Shown: one piece after another, positions 31,995-41,748 of the stretch
How positions within the stretch are numbered: the stretch's first letter is position 1
Layout: each line of letters opens with the position of its first letter
NCBI GenBank assembly: GCA_024752435.1
Contig: CP103020.1
Coordinates: 248,001 to 312,000, forward strand
Length of the DNA: 64,000 nt
From: Allantophomopsis cytisporea
Lineage: Eukaryota; Ascomycota; Leotiomycetes; Phacidiales; Phacidiaceae
Reading direction: 5' to 3'
The notes under the pieces: model-generated
What the model was told of the DNA's origin: nothing
Seen by the model: only the letters and a program-made list of their open reading frames with translations
Databases searched by the model: none
Made by a program: the position numbers and the translations under genes

Positions 31995-34179
31995 ATGCCT
32001 ACCTATAGGGCAATTCAGTTGTCTATCATATCGGCGCAAGGCTTGAAGCCACATCCTGAGTTTCCTCATCCCGATAGTGCTCAGTTTGAAGTTGATATAC
32101 CTCTGGAGCGTGTCCAGACGGAAGTTGCAGCCATAAATTCAGCAGCATGTCTATACCATACACCTGAAAGAACCAGCAGTCTTCCAGTCATATCACCATC
32201 TATATTCAGTGCCAATGGCAAAGCCGATAAGCTTCTTGGTAGACATCCTACTGTCTCTGTTTACATCCCATCCATTGCTGGCAAGTCCCACTACCATGTC
32301 TCTAATCGTTATGTGAGAACTGACATGGAACAGCTACCCGCTTTTGGATTCGATACAACATTACTCCAGATCATCCCCCAGCACGTTACTTCTTCTTCAA
32401 GTTGTACATGAATGGACGCCCGATCGTTTCATGGGGTGTTAATCCGGAAATCCAGCCAGAAGGCCAAGTCATGAGAGCGCCATTTCAATCAAAGGATAGA
32501 TATGCTTTTCGAGATGATGGCGATATTTACAAGCACGAAGGATTGGAGGTCCGACCATTTTGGTTTGGTGGAGAACACGATCCGATGAACACCAAGACTG
32601 CTACTGAAGGTGGATGTATTGAAATCGTGGTTTACCGCTCTAGAGGCAAAAGGAGGAGAATGCCAGAGCCTGCGGAGTTTCGTGATCAAGAGAAGTATGG
32701 GCTTTTGTAAGTGACGAAATTCTGAGCATTCTTGCTAGTTGATACGAATTAGCTGTATACTTACTGTGATTTAACAGGCTACCAGAGGGAAGAGTTGACT
32801 TCGAGCCACAAGGCATGCGCTTCTACGAATGGGTTCTGATCGATCCTAGAGATTCACCATATGCCAGGTTCTGCTTCTTCTATAGAAGCTGGGACCAGCT
32901 GCAAAGCCTCCAGCTTATCCCGCAAGATCATCCCCGCATCTTTGGTAGCCCAACACCGAGTGAGGAGTCCATGAACGAAACTGGTCTTGTTACTAGAAAC
33001 AGTGTTGAGGATCTTCGAGAACGCGACACCTCTATGCTATCTGAGCGAACAAAGCCTTGGTCCGCTGCCGTTGCTGCGATCTGTAACGATCAAGATGACG
33101 AGTCATACACTGCTGATTACTCGGATGAAGACAGCGAGTCAGAAGAGGACGAAGACACCGAGCCACAGGTTCCAACTTCACAGCCTCTGAAGAAACACTC
33201 GCCAACCCACAGAATTCAGAGAACTTTGACAAGCTCATTCTCTAGCCAATCCCTTAGTGCGTACGTAAAGAAGCCAAAGAAGATCTGGGACAGGGCTCGT
33301 CGACCACTTCCACACCCGATCGAGCATTTCCCTCAGGATCTTCCTGACGGCGACCCAGCTCAGAGTGACAGACCCCTTCCAGACCCAACTCAGCTTCCCC
33401 AGAACCAGCTTCCCAACAGCAACAAGGGGCAGAGTGACAGACCCCTGCCACAGCCTCCAACTAGTGCTAGAGCACCATCAAGATCCTCCAGAAGATCCAC
33501 TATCTCTGCAACTTCTACCTTCATCGCACCATCGCTCCGCTCTTATTTTGACGACGGAGAAGACTCTGAGCACGAGATAGGTGTTGCTACGGCTGTCAAA
33601 CTCTCTGACTCTCCAACCTCCAACTATGACGTATCCGAGAGACATGACCAGCCTTCATTCGCTAGCTTCACTCCTGGTGCTCCTGTCTACCAGCTTCCAA
33701 ATGCTTCAAGACTTCAGCTCGCTCACAATCAAGGTCCCGCTCGCCCACCTCCAGAAGCATACTTTTCTCCCTCGATCACCTCTACATTCCCTAACAGCAT
33801 CCCTCCATCGTTCTCCTCGTTCCCTACAACGGACATGGAAGACCCATTTGGGCCATCGGAGAATGCAGATAGGAGCCAAGAGACAACCCTTAGATCGAGC
33901 CCAAGCAACAGAAGTGTGCGCGAGTGGTTGAGAAAGACTCCTTCTCCCACCAAAATGCGTTCCATGGACAAGCCACTTCCGGATAATCCACGCTTTGCTG
34001 AGAGTACGGTGGCTAGCAGAGCAAAGCTCAGAAGCAAGACCCCAGACCCTGTTAGAATCCGCGAGGATAGTAGTCCTGAGGATCCTAGAAGCCGTGGCCG
34101 AACCATTTCCTTTTTCTTGAGACGTCGTGCTGTTAGTCGTGATGGTGGTGCTCGTCGTGCTGGCCCTAGCTGGTTCTGA
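31995..34179 (+). CDS. Conserved fungal protein of unknown function with long disordered tail
   Basis: Exons 31995-32280, 32334-32706 and 32778-34179 give 686 aa. The N-terminal 320 residues look globular, with VSVYIPSIAATRFWIRYNI, ITPDHPPARYFFFKLYMNG, GRPIVSWGV and a C-terminal LPEGRVDFEPQGMRFYEW plus FCFFYRSWDQL. I recall similar FWxxY/FFKLYxNG proteins as hypothetical in other ascomycetes but know no function. The remaining half is Ser/Pro/acidic and apparently disordered, with two near-identical QSDRPLP segments, a second group of DKPLPDNPRF type, and Arg-rich patches near the C-terminus. The first intron (53 nt) begins GCAAGT: the GT alternatives break the frame, while GC-AG splicing joins it exactly. 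No signal peptide or membrane segment is seen. Confidence 0.82.
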
Positions 34180-34595
34180 TAGCATTAGGTCTGTATGGCA
34201 TTTATAAGAGCTCGACGAGAGACTATTTGTTTATGCTTTTCTTTTTCACTCGTTTTGCTCTTTGATTTTCCTACCTACCAACATCTTGTGAGGATTTCCC
34301 CAGATTGGTACAGATGCTATGGGATATGACCCCCTATATATCTGTCACAACACTTCTTAAGGAAACAGTCCAAATCACAAGAAATCTTGAACTTATAAGC
34401 ATAGCATGGCTCAAGATAGATTATGTTTGTTGCGAGCAAATCAAAGTCGGCTTCACCCGACTTCAATTCTTGACAGCATCGTTTGATGTGCCATTTTCCA
34501 TGTGTCAACTTCTTGTCAACGTGTTTCAGAGTGCAAATGAACTGATATGAAAGTCCAAAATGGGTATTTATTCAATAATAGATATCATGAATTGT
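34180..34595. other. Convergent 3' flank
   Basis: 416 bp between two convergent stop codons. It contains probable 3' UTRs and nothing else that I can support. Confidence 0.6.
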
Positions 34596-34960
34596 TTAGA
34601 AACGTCCACCTGGTCCACCTGGGCCACCTGGGCCTCCTGGGCCTCCCTGATGACCGCCTGGGCCGCCATGTTGTCCTCCAAATCCACCCTGTGGTCCTCC
34701 CTCATGGTGACCACCTGGGCCACCTGGACCTCCCTGCTGTCCTCCAAAGCCACCTTGTGGTCCACCTGGGCCACCGTGATGTCCGCCCTCATGGTGACCT
34801 CCTGGAGGTCCCCCCTGTGGTCCGCCTGGTCCTCCTGGTCCTCCTGGTCCGCCGTGGCCGTGCTCCTGCAATACTGTTAGTCTATATCCAAGCAGTGAAC
34901 TTCCAGTGATGATCTCACCTTGTGCTCGCCGTGGTGAAGTACCTTATCCATGAGACCCAT
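34596..34960 (-). CDS. Gly/Pro/His-rich repeat protein (103 aa)
   Basis: Exons 34960-34919 and 34865-34596 (minus) give 103 aa. The 14 residues from exon 1 (MGLMDKVLHHGEHK) look like a short amphipathic helix. Everything after the 53-nt intron is a low-complexity repeat of GGPGG, GGHHEGG, GGPQGGFGG and GGQHGG ending GGPGGRF. A block HHEGG...PQGGFGGQ(Q/H)GG appears twice. There is no signal peptide. The composition suggests a flexible, possibly metal-binding (His) or phase-separating stress-type protein; this is inference. The complementary + strand also stays open (34547-34909), but its Leu/His repeats are a shadow of the GGN codons. The TA-free repeat and exact splice frame support the minus-strand gene. 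Confidence 0.75.
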
Positions 34961-35895
34961 TATGAGTGGTTTGTATATGTGGTTTGGTTTAAAAGGGAGA
35001 AGTTGTTTTGCTTGAAGGTGTTGAGATTGAGATGTAGATTGTAGTATGAAGATCAGGAAAAGCAATGAGAGCGAACAACAATGATACTTATACTTCAATT
35101 CTCGGCCTCGGGAACTTACTACATCTCGACACTGTGTTCCAGCCAAGCAACGAGGTATGCACTCACCTCAGCTAAAGCTCCAGCAAATGATGTCACGAAA
35201 GCGTGAAGTCAGAAGTCAATCTTGACTGAGACGGCTGGCGTGATCCACGACGCAAGCATGATTAAGCTTGCAAATGTCGTGCGGAGTGCAGCACATCTTC
35301 CGTCTAGATGGTCCCGTAGGAGATCGCAAGCCACAATAGAGGGGTGATTATCAGCCACCATTGTGCCCGCTGTGGTGAGTTGTATCGCCTGGCTTCACCT
35401 TGGCAGTTTTGTACGCGTACGTCGGATCCACTAATCTTGCGCCTAGAGCCTTCCAACCGCCTGTTTCCTGCTTGCGCGGATGCTGCGTGCTACATGCGCA
35501 GCTGAGCAGTGGGGTTCGGTGACTGGTGTCATTATTGAGGGGCAAGAAAGCAATTGAGACCCTGGTTTCATTCTGTGAAATCAAGTGCCATGCTCATGCT
35601 ATGTATTCTGGATTCGATTGTTGTTGTCGTTTCCCTCACATAGCCTTGTGGGTGACTTCGGATGTCTGCCGAAGCTATATTTAGGTGGGGTGAAGTTGCG
35701 AATTGAACTGATCCGCCTCAGGCACAATACAATTTTGAAGAAACTGGCAGTGCCTAGCGTTATTATTGTTAATTGCTGTGGAGATCACTTTTCTATGAAT
35801 TGAAAGATGTTGTCATACTCGCTCGTGGTGTTGGAGGCATTGATTGTTGTGGATAAGGAGACCAGAAGTTGCCACTCTCATGAATGTTGTCCTTT
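34961..35895. other. Intergenic region, 0.9 kb
   Basis: Promoter side of the Gly-rich gene and downstream side of the SDR remnant. Nothing coding is supportable. An inverted motif GTGCCCGCTGTGG lies near 35360. Confidence 0.5.
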
Positions 35896-36640
35896 CAATC
35901 GAATCCTCCGTTAACATAACTAACCGCCATCTGCTGTTCACACATCTTCAATTCAAGTCATAAACATACTCACTGGTACAAGCAAAATGAATGACTCTCC
36001 CAGCTTCCTTGTTGTTTCAAGGCGTTCAACTGCACTCAGCTCATCTGACGAATTGGCTGAATCGCCTCGGTCTTCACCATCGATGGTGTTTGAATGGCAC
36101 CTGGAGTCGATGAATACTCCCTGGTATTACGCTGTCCAAGTTACTTCAGCTTCGTCAGACTCTGTATAGGTATGAAAGAGACGCAACTGACCCGCGAGTC
36201 CATGCACCGAAGCAATGCAAACAATAGAACCCTCATCAGCTCATCAGGTACTTTCCGCAGTTGTGCTCGCTGGCAGGCGATACTATGCCAGTAAGGTTGA
36301 CACACATGATCTTATTCCACTTCTCGTCCTCGAGATACGAACTCCAGTATGATTCGCAATAATACCAGCACAGTTCACTGCTCTTCGTGGTCGAATGTAT
36401 TCGTCAACATTGATGTCGCTTCAGCCGTTAACAGGTTTAGATTTGTCGACTTTGGTGATCATAAGTAGTGCGGATTTCAAGGTGAAATACTGCTTCAGAG
36501 CGTTGGTATCAGCGTTTGCGACACTGTAGCCCGACGAACTGATATGACCTTTGCTGCAGAGTACCAAGGCCATCTCCACTGGCAATGCTTGTTTGAAGTG
36601 ACAACTATGCCTTTTTCTGCCTTTATTGAGATGTTGAAGT
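35896..36640 (-). pseudogene. Decayed short-chain dehydrogenase/reductase (SDR)
   Basis: Reading the minus strand in several frames recovers ordered SDR landmarks. A GIVVT fragment (about 36597-36611) matches the first beta strand. ADTNALKQ (about 36500) follows. NCAGIIANHTG (36351-36378) corresponds to the NNAG motif. EDEKWNKIMCVNLTG (36287-36334) is the helix-4/NVxG region. GSIVCIASVHGLAG (36191-36232) is the strand with the catalytic-Ser neighbourhood, PGAIQTPSMV (36075-36106) is the classical PG-I-TPM segment, and a final NGGF lies near 35900. These lie in different frames with stops between them. A tandem GATGAGCTGATGAG duplicates five bases just before GSIV. Introns cannot fix this, so the gene is broken by several small indels. 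The clear YxxxK active site is lost. Confidence 0.7.
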
Positions 36641-37288
36641 TCATGTCCGGAACATGAAAGGATGTTCTGGTGATTTGTAACTCTAACAGCTGAGACAATT
36701 CTTAGCATTCAACGACCGATTTCAGAAGACGGGCTGCACGTATTCATACCCCAAAAATTTGAAGCAGGAGCCACCATTAGTTATCATCGCTCACCCAGTC
36801 GTTAGTGCTGTAATACTTACGTTAAAAGCAACCGTTGTGCGTTGTATTGGTCGGGATAGAAGAAGCTCTGTATCGTAAGTCAAGTATTTGCACAATTACG
36901 TCCAGTTTCTCGCGCGTGACGGGTAGATACATAAATGAGCTGCATAATTCGGGTATGTTTACCCCAGGATCGGATAAGGATGATAGGCTGGAAGGCATGT
37001 CTCATGACGGGATTGACAGGGGTCTGTGCTTCCCTCACTGTCCTGCACCTCCATCATAACGGTGAAGGTCTGCACTCTCCCCGGAAAACACAGCTGTCAA
37101 CTTAGTTCCAGCTTTTGTTCCATGATTTGTATGATATTGTCCTGTATTCAATCTGAGCTTGTAAAATTCGTTTATCAACTAAAACCATCAAAGAGAGCGT
37201 TACTCCAATCATTTCATTGTTGACAGGAGCCGGACTCTATCATCTGTTCATCCCTGAAGAGACAGGCTCTTCTCCTGGAAACCAATTC
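36641..37288. other. Intergenic region upstream of glutaminase A
   Basis: About 650 bp. It may include the 5' end of the decayed SDR gene and holds the promoter of the secreted glutaminase. No intact ORF of interest. Confidence 0.5.
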
Positions 37289-39971
37289 ATGATGCACTTT
37301 ACAAAATGGCTCGGAATGGCTGCAGCTTTTGCAGCTTCCGTTGATGCTTCGAGCTTAACACCCCCGGTTCTGCCTCTTATTGTTCGAAATCCATACCTCA
37401 GCACCTGGCTTGCAGATGCAAGAACACCACCATGGGAACATTGGCCAATGTTCTATACGGGTCAGACTGTAAGGCCATTCCGCTCGGATTGTCGAATCAG
37501 CATCAAGAGCTTTGAATTAACTCGTTGGATTATAGGTCGGCTTTTCTGTCTTAGCTGCAGTTCCAATGTCTGATACCGTATATCCTTTGTTGGGAAGACC
37601 TCAGGATTCCCTTCCAGAAAATGATGCTGGGTATGTTCAATGACTTCATTTTTGAAGGATGATGCTGATGTAATGTGCAACATAGATTTAATATCTCCTA
37701 CCCTGTCTACAAGGGTGCTACGTTCGATGCTTCAACCACAAACCTGACGTTTCTGATTCCACCACCCCACTCAGAGAATGATTCTCTCGAAATTATCTTA
37801 TCGTTCTTGTCTCCAATCACACCTACTTCAACCCTTCGACAATCGATCCCAGCTTCTTACTTGACTGTGCATGTCAGTGGTAGCTTTGATGTGGACGTAT
37901 ATGTCGACTTGAATGGCGAATGGGTCAGTGGAAATCGGGACAACGATATCACCTGGGAGTTTAGTGAGACCAGTTTGAAGGACGAGGACTACACTTTGGG
38001 TAAAGATAAGAAGGGCTTGAAGACATGGAAAGTCAAGAGAAGAGATGAGGAGTTGCTCACCGAATTCAATGATCGTGCCGAATGGGGAACACTACACTTT
38101 ACCGCACCTGCTGATGTGCGTCATGAGTCTGGAACCTCTGCCTTGCTACGGCAGCGCTTCTCAAGGACTGGAACTTTGCAAGATGCTGTTGATGGGGCTT
38201 TCCGCAAGATCATGGACGAGGAGCCCGTTTTTGCATTTGCCAAGAGCTTCAAGTTGAATGCTTCATCCACTACCACTAGTTCGTACACTGACAGTGTACT
38301 TTTCACCATTGCCCATATCCAGGATCCAGTCGTCCAGTATGCCTCTGCTCGAGGGTTGACGTTCATGCGACCCCTTTGGGCTTCTTGGTTCCAGAATCCA
38401 GAGATCTTGTTGACCTACCACTACCTCGACTTCTCCAGTGCTTTCAAGCTTGCTAGTAACTACAGTCAACAATTAGCCTCTGACGCTCTTCAATCCGGAT
38501 CCGAGGACTACAAAGACATCTTGGCTCTGTCAGCCCGACAGGTGCTTGGGGCCACAAGCTTTTCGGGTACTCCTGACGACCCTATTTTGTTCTTGAAAGA
38601 GATCTCCTCCAACGGAAACTTCCAGACAGTTGACGTGATATTCCCTGCCTTCCCTTTCTTCTTGTACACCAATCCACGCTGGCTCGCATATTTACTGGAG
38701 CCTCTCATTGAGCACCAGTTGAGTGGTCAATATCCAAACGACTACAGTATGCACGATCTTGGCACTCACTTCCCGAACGCTACTGGACATGGTGATGGAA
38801 ACGATGAGTACATGCCCGTTGAGGAGTGTGGCGACATGTTGATCATGGGCCTTGCTCTTGTCAACTCTTTAAAATATGATACTTCTCCGGCTAGCGTCTG
38901 GTCTGCGACGGACGACCATACCTACGATTTCACTTCGACTAACGCCTTCCCACTCAGCATCAACAGAGACGGTATTGATGACTCATTCGGAGGTCCAGTC
39001 TCGTCCAAAGGTGATAAACAGGCAAGAAAGTGGGTAGAGAAGTCCTATAAGCTCTGGAAGCAATGGACTGGGTACTTGGTTCGCGAGGCGCTCATTCCAA
39101 GCAACCAGCTTTCCACTGATGATTTTGCTGGATGGCTTGCAAACCAGACCAATCTTGCTCTAAAGGGGATTGTTGGCATTCGAGCAATGAGCGAAATCTC
39201 AGAGGTCCTTGGTGAGACCGAAGACGCAAAATACTTCCGAAACATCTCAGATGTTTACATCAAGAAGTTTGAGGAATATGGCATCTCAAGAGATGGAACG
39301 CATGCAAAGCTGGCCTACACCTGGTATGGTTCATGGACCACGCTTTACAACCTCTTTGCCGATTCATTGCTTTGCTTCCATTTACCTTCGACTTCAGCCT
39401 CTACCCCATACTTGCACTACGATGTCAATCAGCAAAAGCCACTGAAGGATATTTCTCCCGCAAAGAACTCCAATCACAGCTCCAAGACAGCCTTTGTCTC
39501 TGAGAGGATCTACAAGATGCAGAGCGATTGGTATCACAATGTCAACCAGAAGTACGGACTGCCGCTTGACAGCCGACACCTGTACACAAAGAGCGACTGG
39601 GAGTTCTTCGCTGCTGCTGTGACTAGCAAGAAGGTGAGAGAGGAGATTGTGCAGAGTATTGCCCTTTGGGTCAATGAAACTTCTACAGGCAAGTTCATCC
39701 TACATTAATAGAACGAAGGTACTAACTCAACAAAACAGATCGTCCTCTGACTGATCTTTATGAAACCGAGGGAGAAGGCGGCTTTCCAGGCCCAAACTTC
39801 TTTGCCCGTCCAGTTGTTGGTGGTCACTTCAGCTTTTTGGCACTTGAGAGAGCTTGCGGCGGTAAGGCTGTAGCTGGTCTGAGCTTCCTGGATAACGAAG
39901 AACCAAAGACCATCGACATTGCGCATGCACTCGCTGTATCGGCCAATGAGGAGCTAACCCAAGGATTGTAA
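37289..39971 (+). CDS. gtaA: Secreted glutaminase A (GtaA family)
   Basis: Exons 37289-37468, 37536-37630, 37686-39688 and 39739-39971 give 836 aa. It begins MMHFTKWLGMAAAFAASVDAS, a signal peptide. The body follows fungal GtaA from end to end (DUF5127/DUF4965/DUF1793 architecture): PPVLPLIVRNPYLSTWLAD and WPMFYTGQ at the front, YNDYSMHDLGTHFPNATGH and YMPVEECGDMLIMGLAL in the (alpha/alpha) catalytic part, and NETSTDRPLTDLYETEG with FFARPVVGGHFSFLAL at the end. Fungal GtaA enzymes are secreted and hydrolyse glutamine to glutamate and ammonia during nitrogen scavenging. Many NxS/T sequons fit secretion. The last intron (39689-39738) starts GCAAGT: only the GC donor restores STDRPLTDLY, while the GT four bases later gives an early stop. 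Either of two adjacent ATGs (37289, 37292) could start translation. Confidence 0.93.
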
Positions 39972-40582
39972 AACGGAAACTTATCGTCGGTCGTATTGCA
40001 TTTATAAGGTGCATCTGGTAAATTGCTTGCATAGTAAGCAGCACATGATTCTCTGTTGGGAACATGCTTTGATCAGCGAATTGACGCTTCAATGTATTGT
40101 ACTTTAGACTAGAATTGTTCATATCCCAGAAGCATTCTAAGAAGATACACTAGTCTTCCCCGGTAACATTAGAAGCTTGCCTATGCATGTGTAATTTGAC
40201 CGAGAAAGGCGAGCCCATTATCGAGATTGACCAAAGTGATTGGAGCTTTAATGTTCACATTGCAACGGTGACTGAGGCCACAGTTAAGCTGTCATCCATT
40301 TTAGGCTTAGCGCCGTTTCGCGTGTTGCGATTTACTTCTATGTCGTGAACGCCTTGCACAATATTAAGCCGACTTTCTTCAAACAACCTCCTCATTCACA
40401 AAACAACAGCTCATATCCACGAATACACTCGTGATATCAAGTAAACCAATACACATTTGGTCTCTACAAAGCATAGTTTCAATCGGCGCAAACTCATATC
40501 GAGCTTGTTAGATCGATTATTCTACCATTCACTCACTCACAACAAAACATTTTCGAACTCCGTAACAACAAGCAACACCAAG
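39972..40582. other. Intergenic region, 0.6 kb
   Basis: 3' flank of the glutaminase gene and promoter/leader of the RNA-binding protein. The leader (40380-40580) is CA-rich on the + strand. No gene seen. Confidence 0.55.
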
Positions 40583-41748
40583 ATGTCTGCCATGGATTAC
40601 GAGACCGAGAACGGTGCTAGTCGCTACGAGGGTCAGTAATACGACACAATCTAAACTTGATAATATTAAGACCCAATTTCGCAAAAGATCGAGGCTGACA
40701 TTGCATCATTTCAGACGAGGCTCCACGTTACGAACAGCGTGACCGCAGCGCTTCTCCACGCCCAACCCGTCGTAATGACTCTCCCCGCGGAGATTCTCGT
40801 CGCTCTGCTTCCCCAGGTGGTGGTGGACAATCCGACTCTCGGTATGTTTTCCCAGATTAGAGTAAACTGCGAGCGAACACCTTCTAACTTCTACAAGTGG
40901 CCCACCAAGAAACGGTCGCGGAGCTCCACCCGAGGATGACGGCGCTGTTAACCCAGGCTCCAACCTTTTTGTTACTGGCATTCACCCACGTCTCTCCGAG
41001 CAGGAGGTCACTCGTCTCTTCGAGAAGTACGGTGACGTCGAGAAGTGCCAGATCATGCTTGACCCACACACCAAGGAGTCCCGTGGTTTCGGATTTGTCA
41101 AGATGGTTACCGCTGAGCAGGCCGATGCTGCCAAGGAGGGTCTTCAGGGTGAGGTTATTGAAGGCCGCACTTTGAGCATTGAGAAGGCTCGTCGCTCCCG
41201 CCCACGTACTCCAACCCCAGGAAAGTACTTTGGCCCACCAAAGAGAGGTAAGAATTCCTAAGTCCCCGTTTTAATGGGCACTAAGTATATCAACAGATGA
41301 TCCTCGAGGACCCCCAGGACGCTACGGTGATCGCTTCGATGACCGTCGCCGTGGTGGTGGAGGATGGGGACGTGATGACGTGAGTATACCAGTATCACTT
41401 TTGCCATGGAAAAATAGAGCTGACAACAAACAGCCATACAGTTACCGTGGCAGCCGCGATGACCGCGATCGTGGTTATGGCCGTCGTGACCGTGATGACT
41501 ACGCTCCACGTGGGGTTGATCGCTACGCTTCCGGAGGCCGTGATGATCGTTATGGTAGCCGTGGCGATGACCGCCGTGGTGGTGGATACTCTGACCGTGG
41601 TGATCGTGGTTATGATCGTGGTGGAGATCGTGACGGTGGTCGCTCCCGCGATGCCCCATCTGCTCCATACGAGTCTGCTCCACGTGGAGAGCCTCGTGAG
41701 CCATACGGAGGTAGATCTTACGATGATGAGAGATGGTCGCGTCGTTGA
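40583..41748 (+). CDS. Transformer-2-like RRM splicing regulator
   Basis: Five exons (40583-40631, 40715-40841, 40898-41247, 41297-41379, 41434-41748) give 307 aa. A short RS-type N-terminus (RDRSASPRPTRRNDSPRG) leads into one RRM: RNP2 is NLFVTGIHP and RNP1 is RGFGFVKM, with VTRLFEKYGDVEKCQIM between them. After the RRM comes the linker RSRPRTPTPGKYFGPPKR, which closely resembles the Tra2 linker that also contacts RNA. The C-terminus is a 120-residue Arg/Asp/Gly/Tyr-rich tail (RDDRDRGYGRRDRDD). Tra2-type proteins bind purine-rich exonic enhancers and recruit the splicing machinery. Every intron is 49-83 nt with GT-AG ends; the second ends in AAG after CTAAC. The gene itself is unusually intron-rich for its length. 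Confidence 0.9.

Noticed and set aside
34547..34909. 120-codon plus ORF rich in Leu/His
   Set aside because: Complement of the GGN/CCN repeat of the Gly-rich gene. The minus strand has a start, splice sites and a sensible leader; the plus strand does not.
39693..39738. GT donor alternative in the last gtaA intron
   Set aside because: Splicing from this GT gives a frameshift and early stop, losing the conserved C-terminus.
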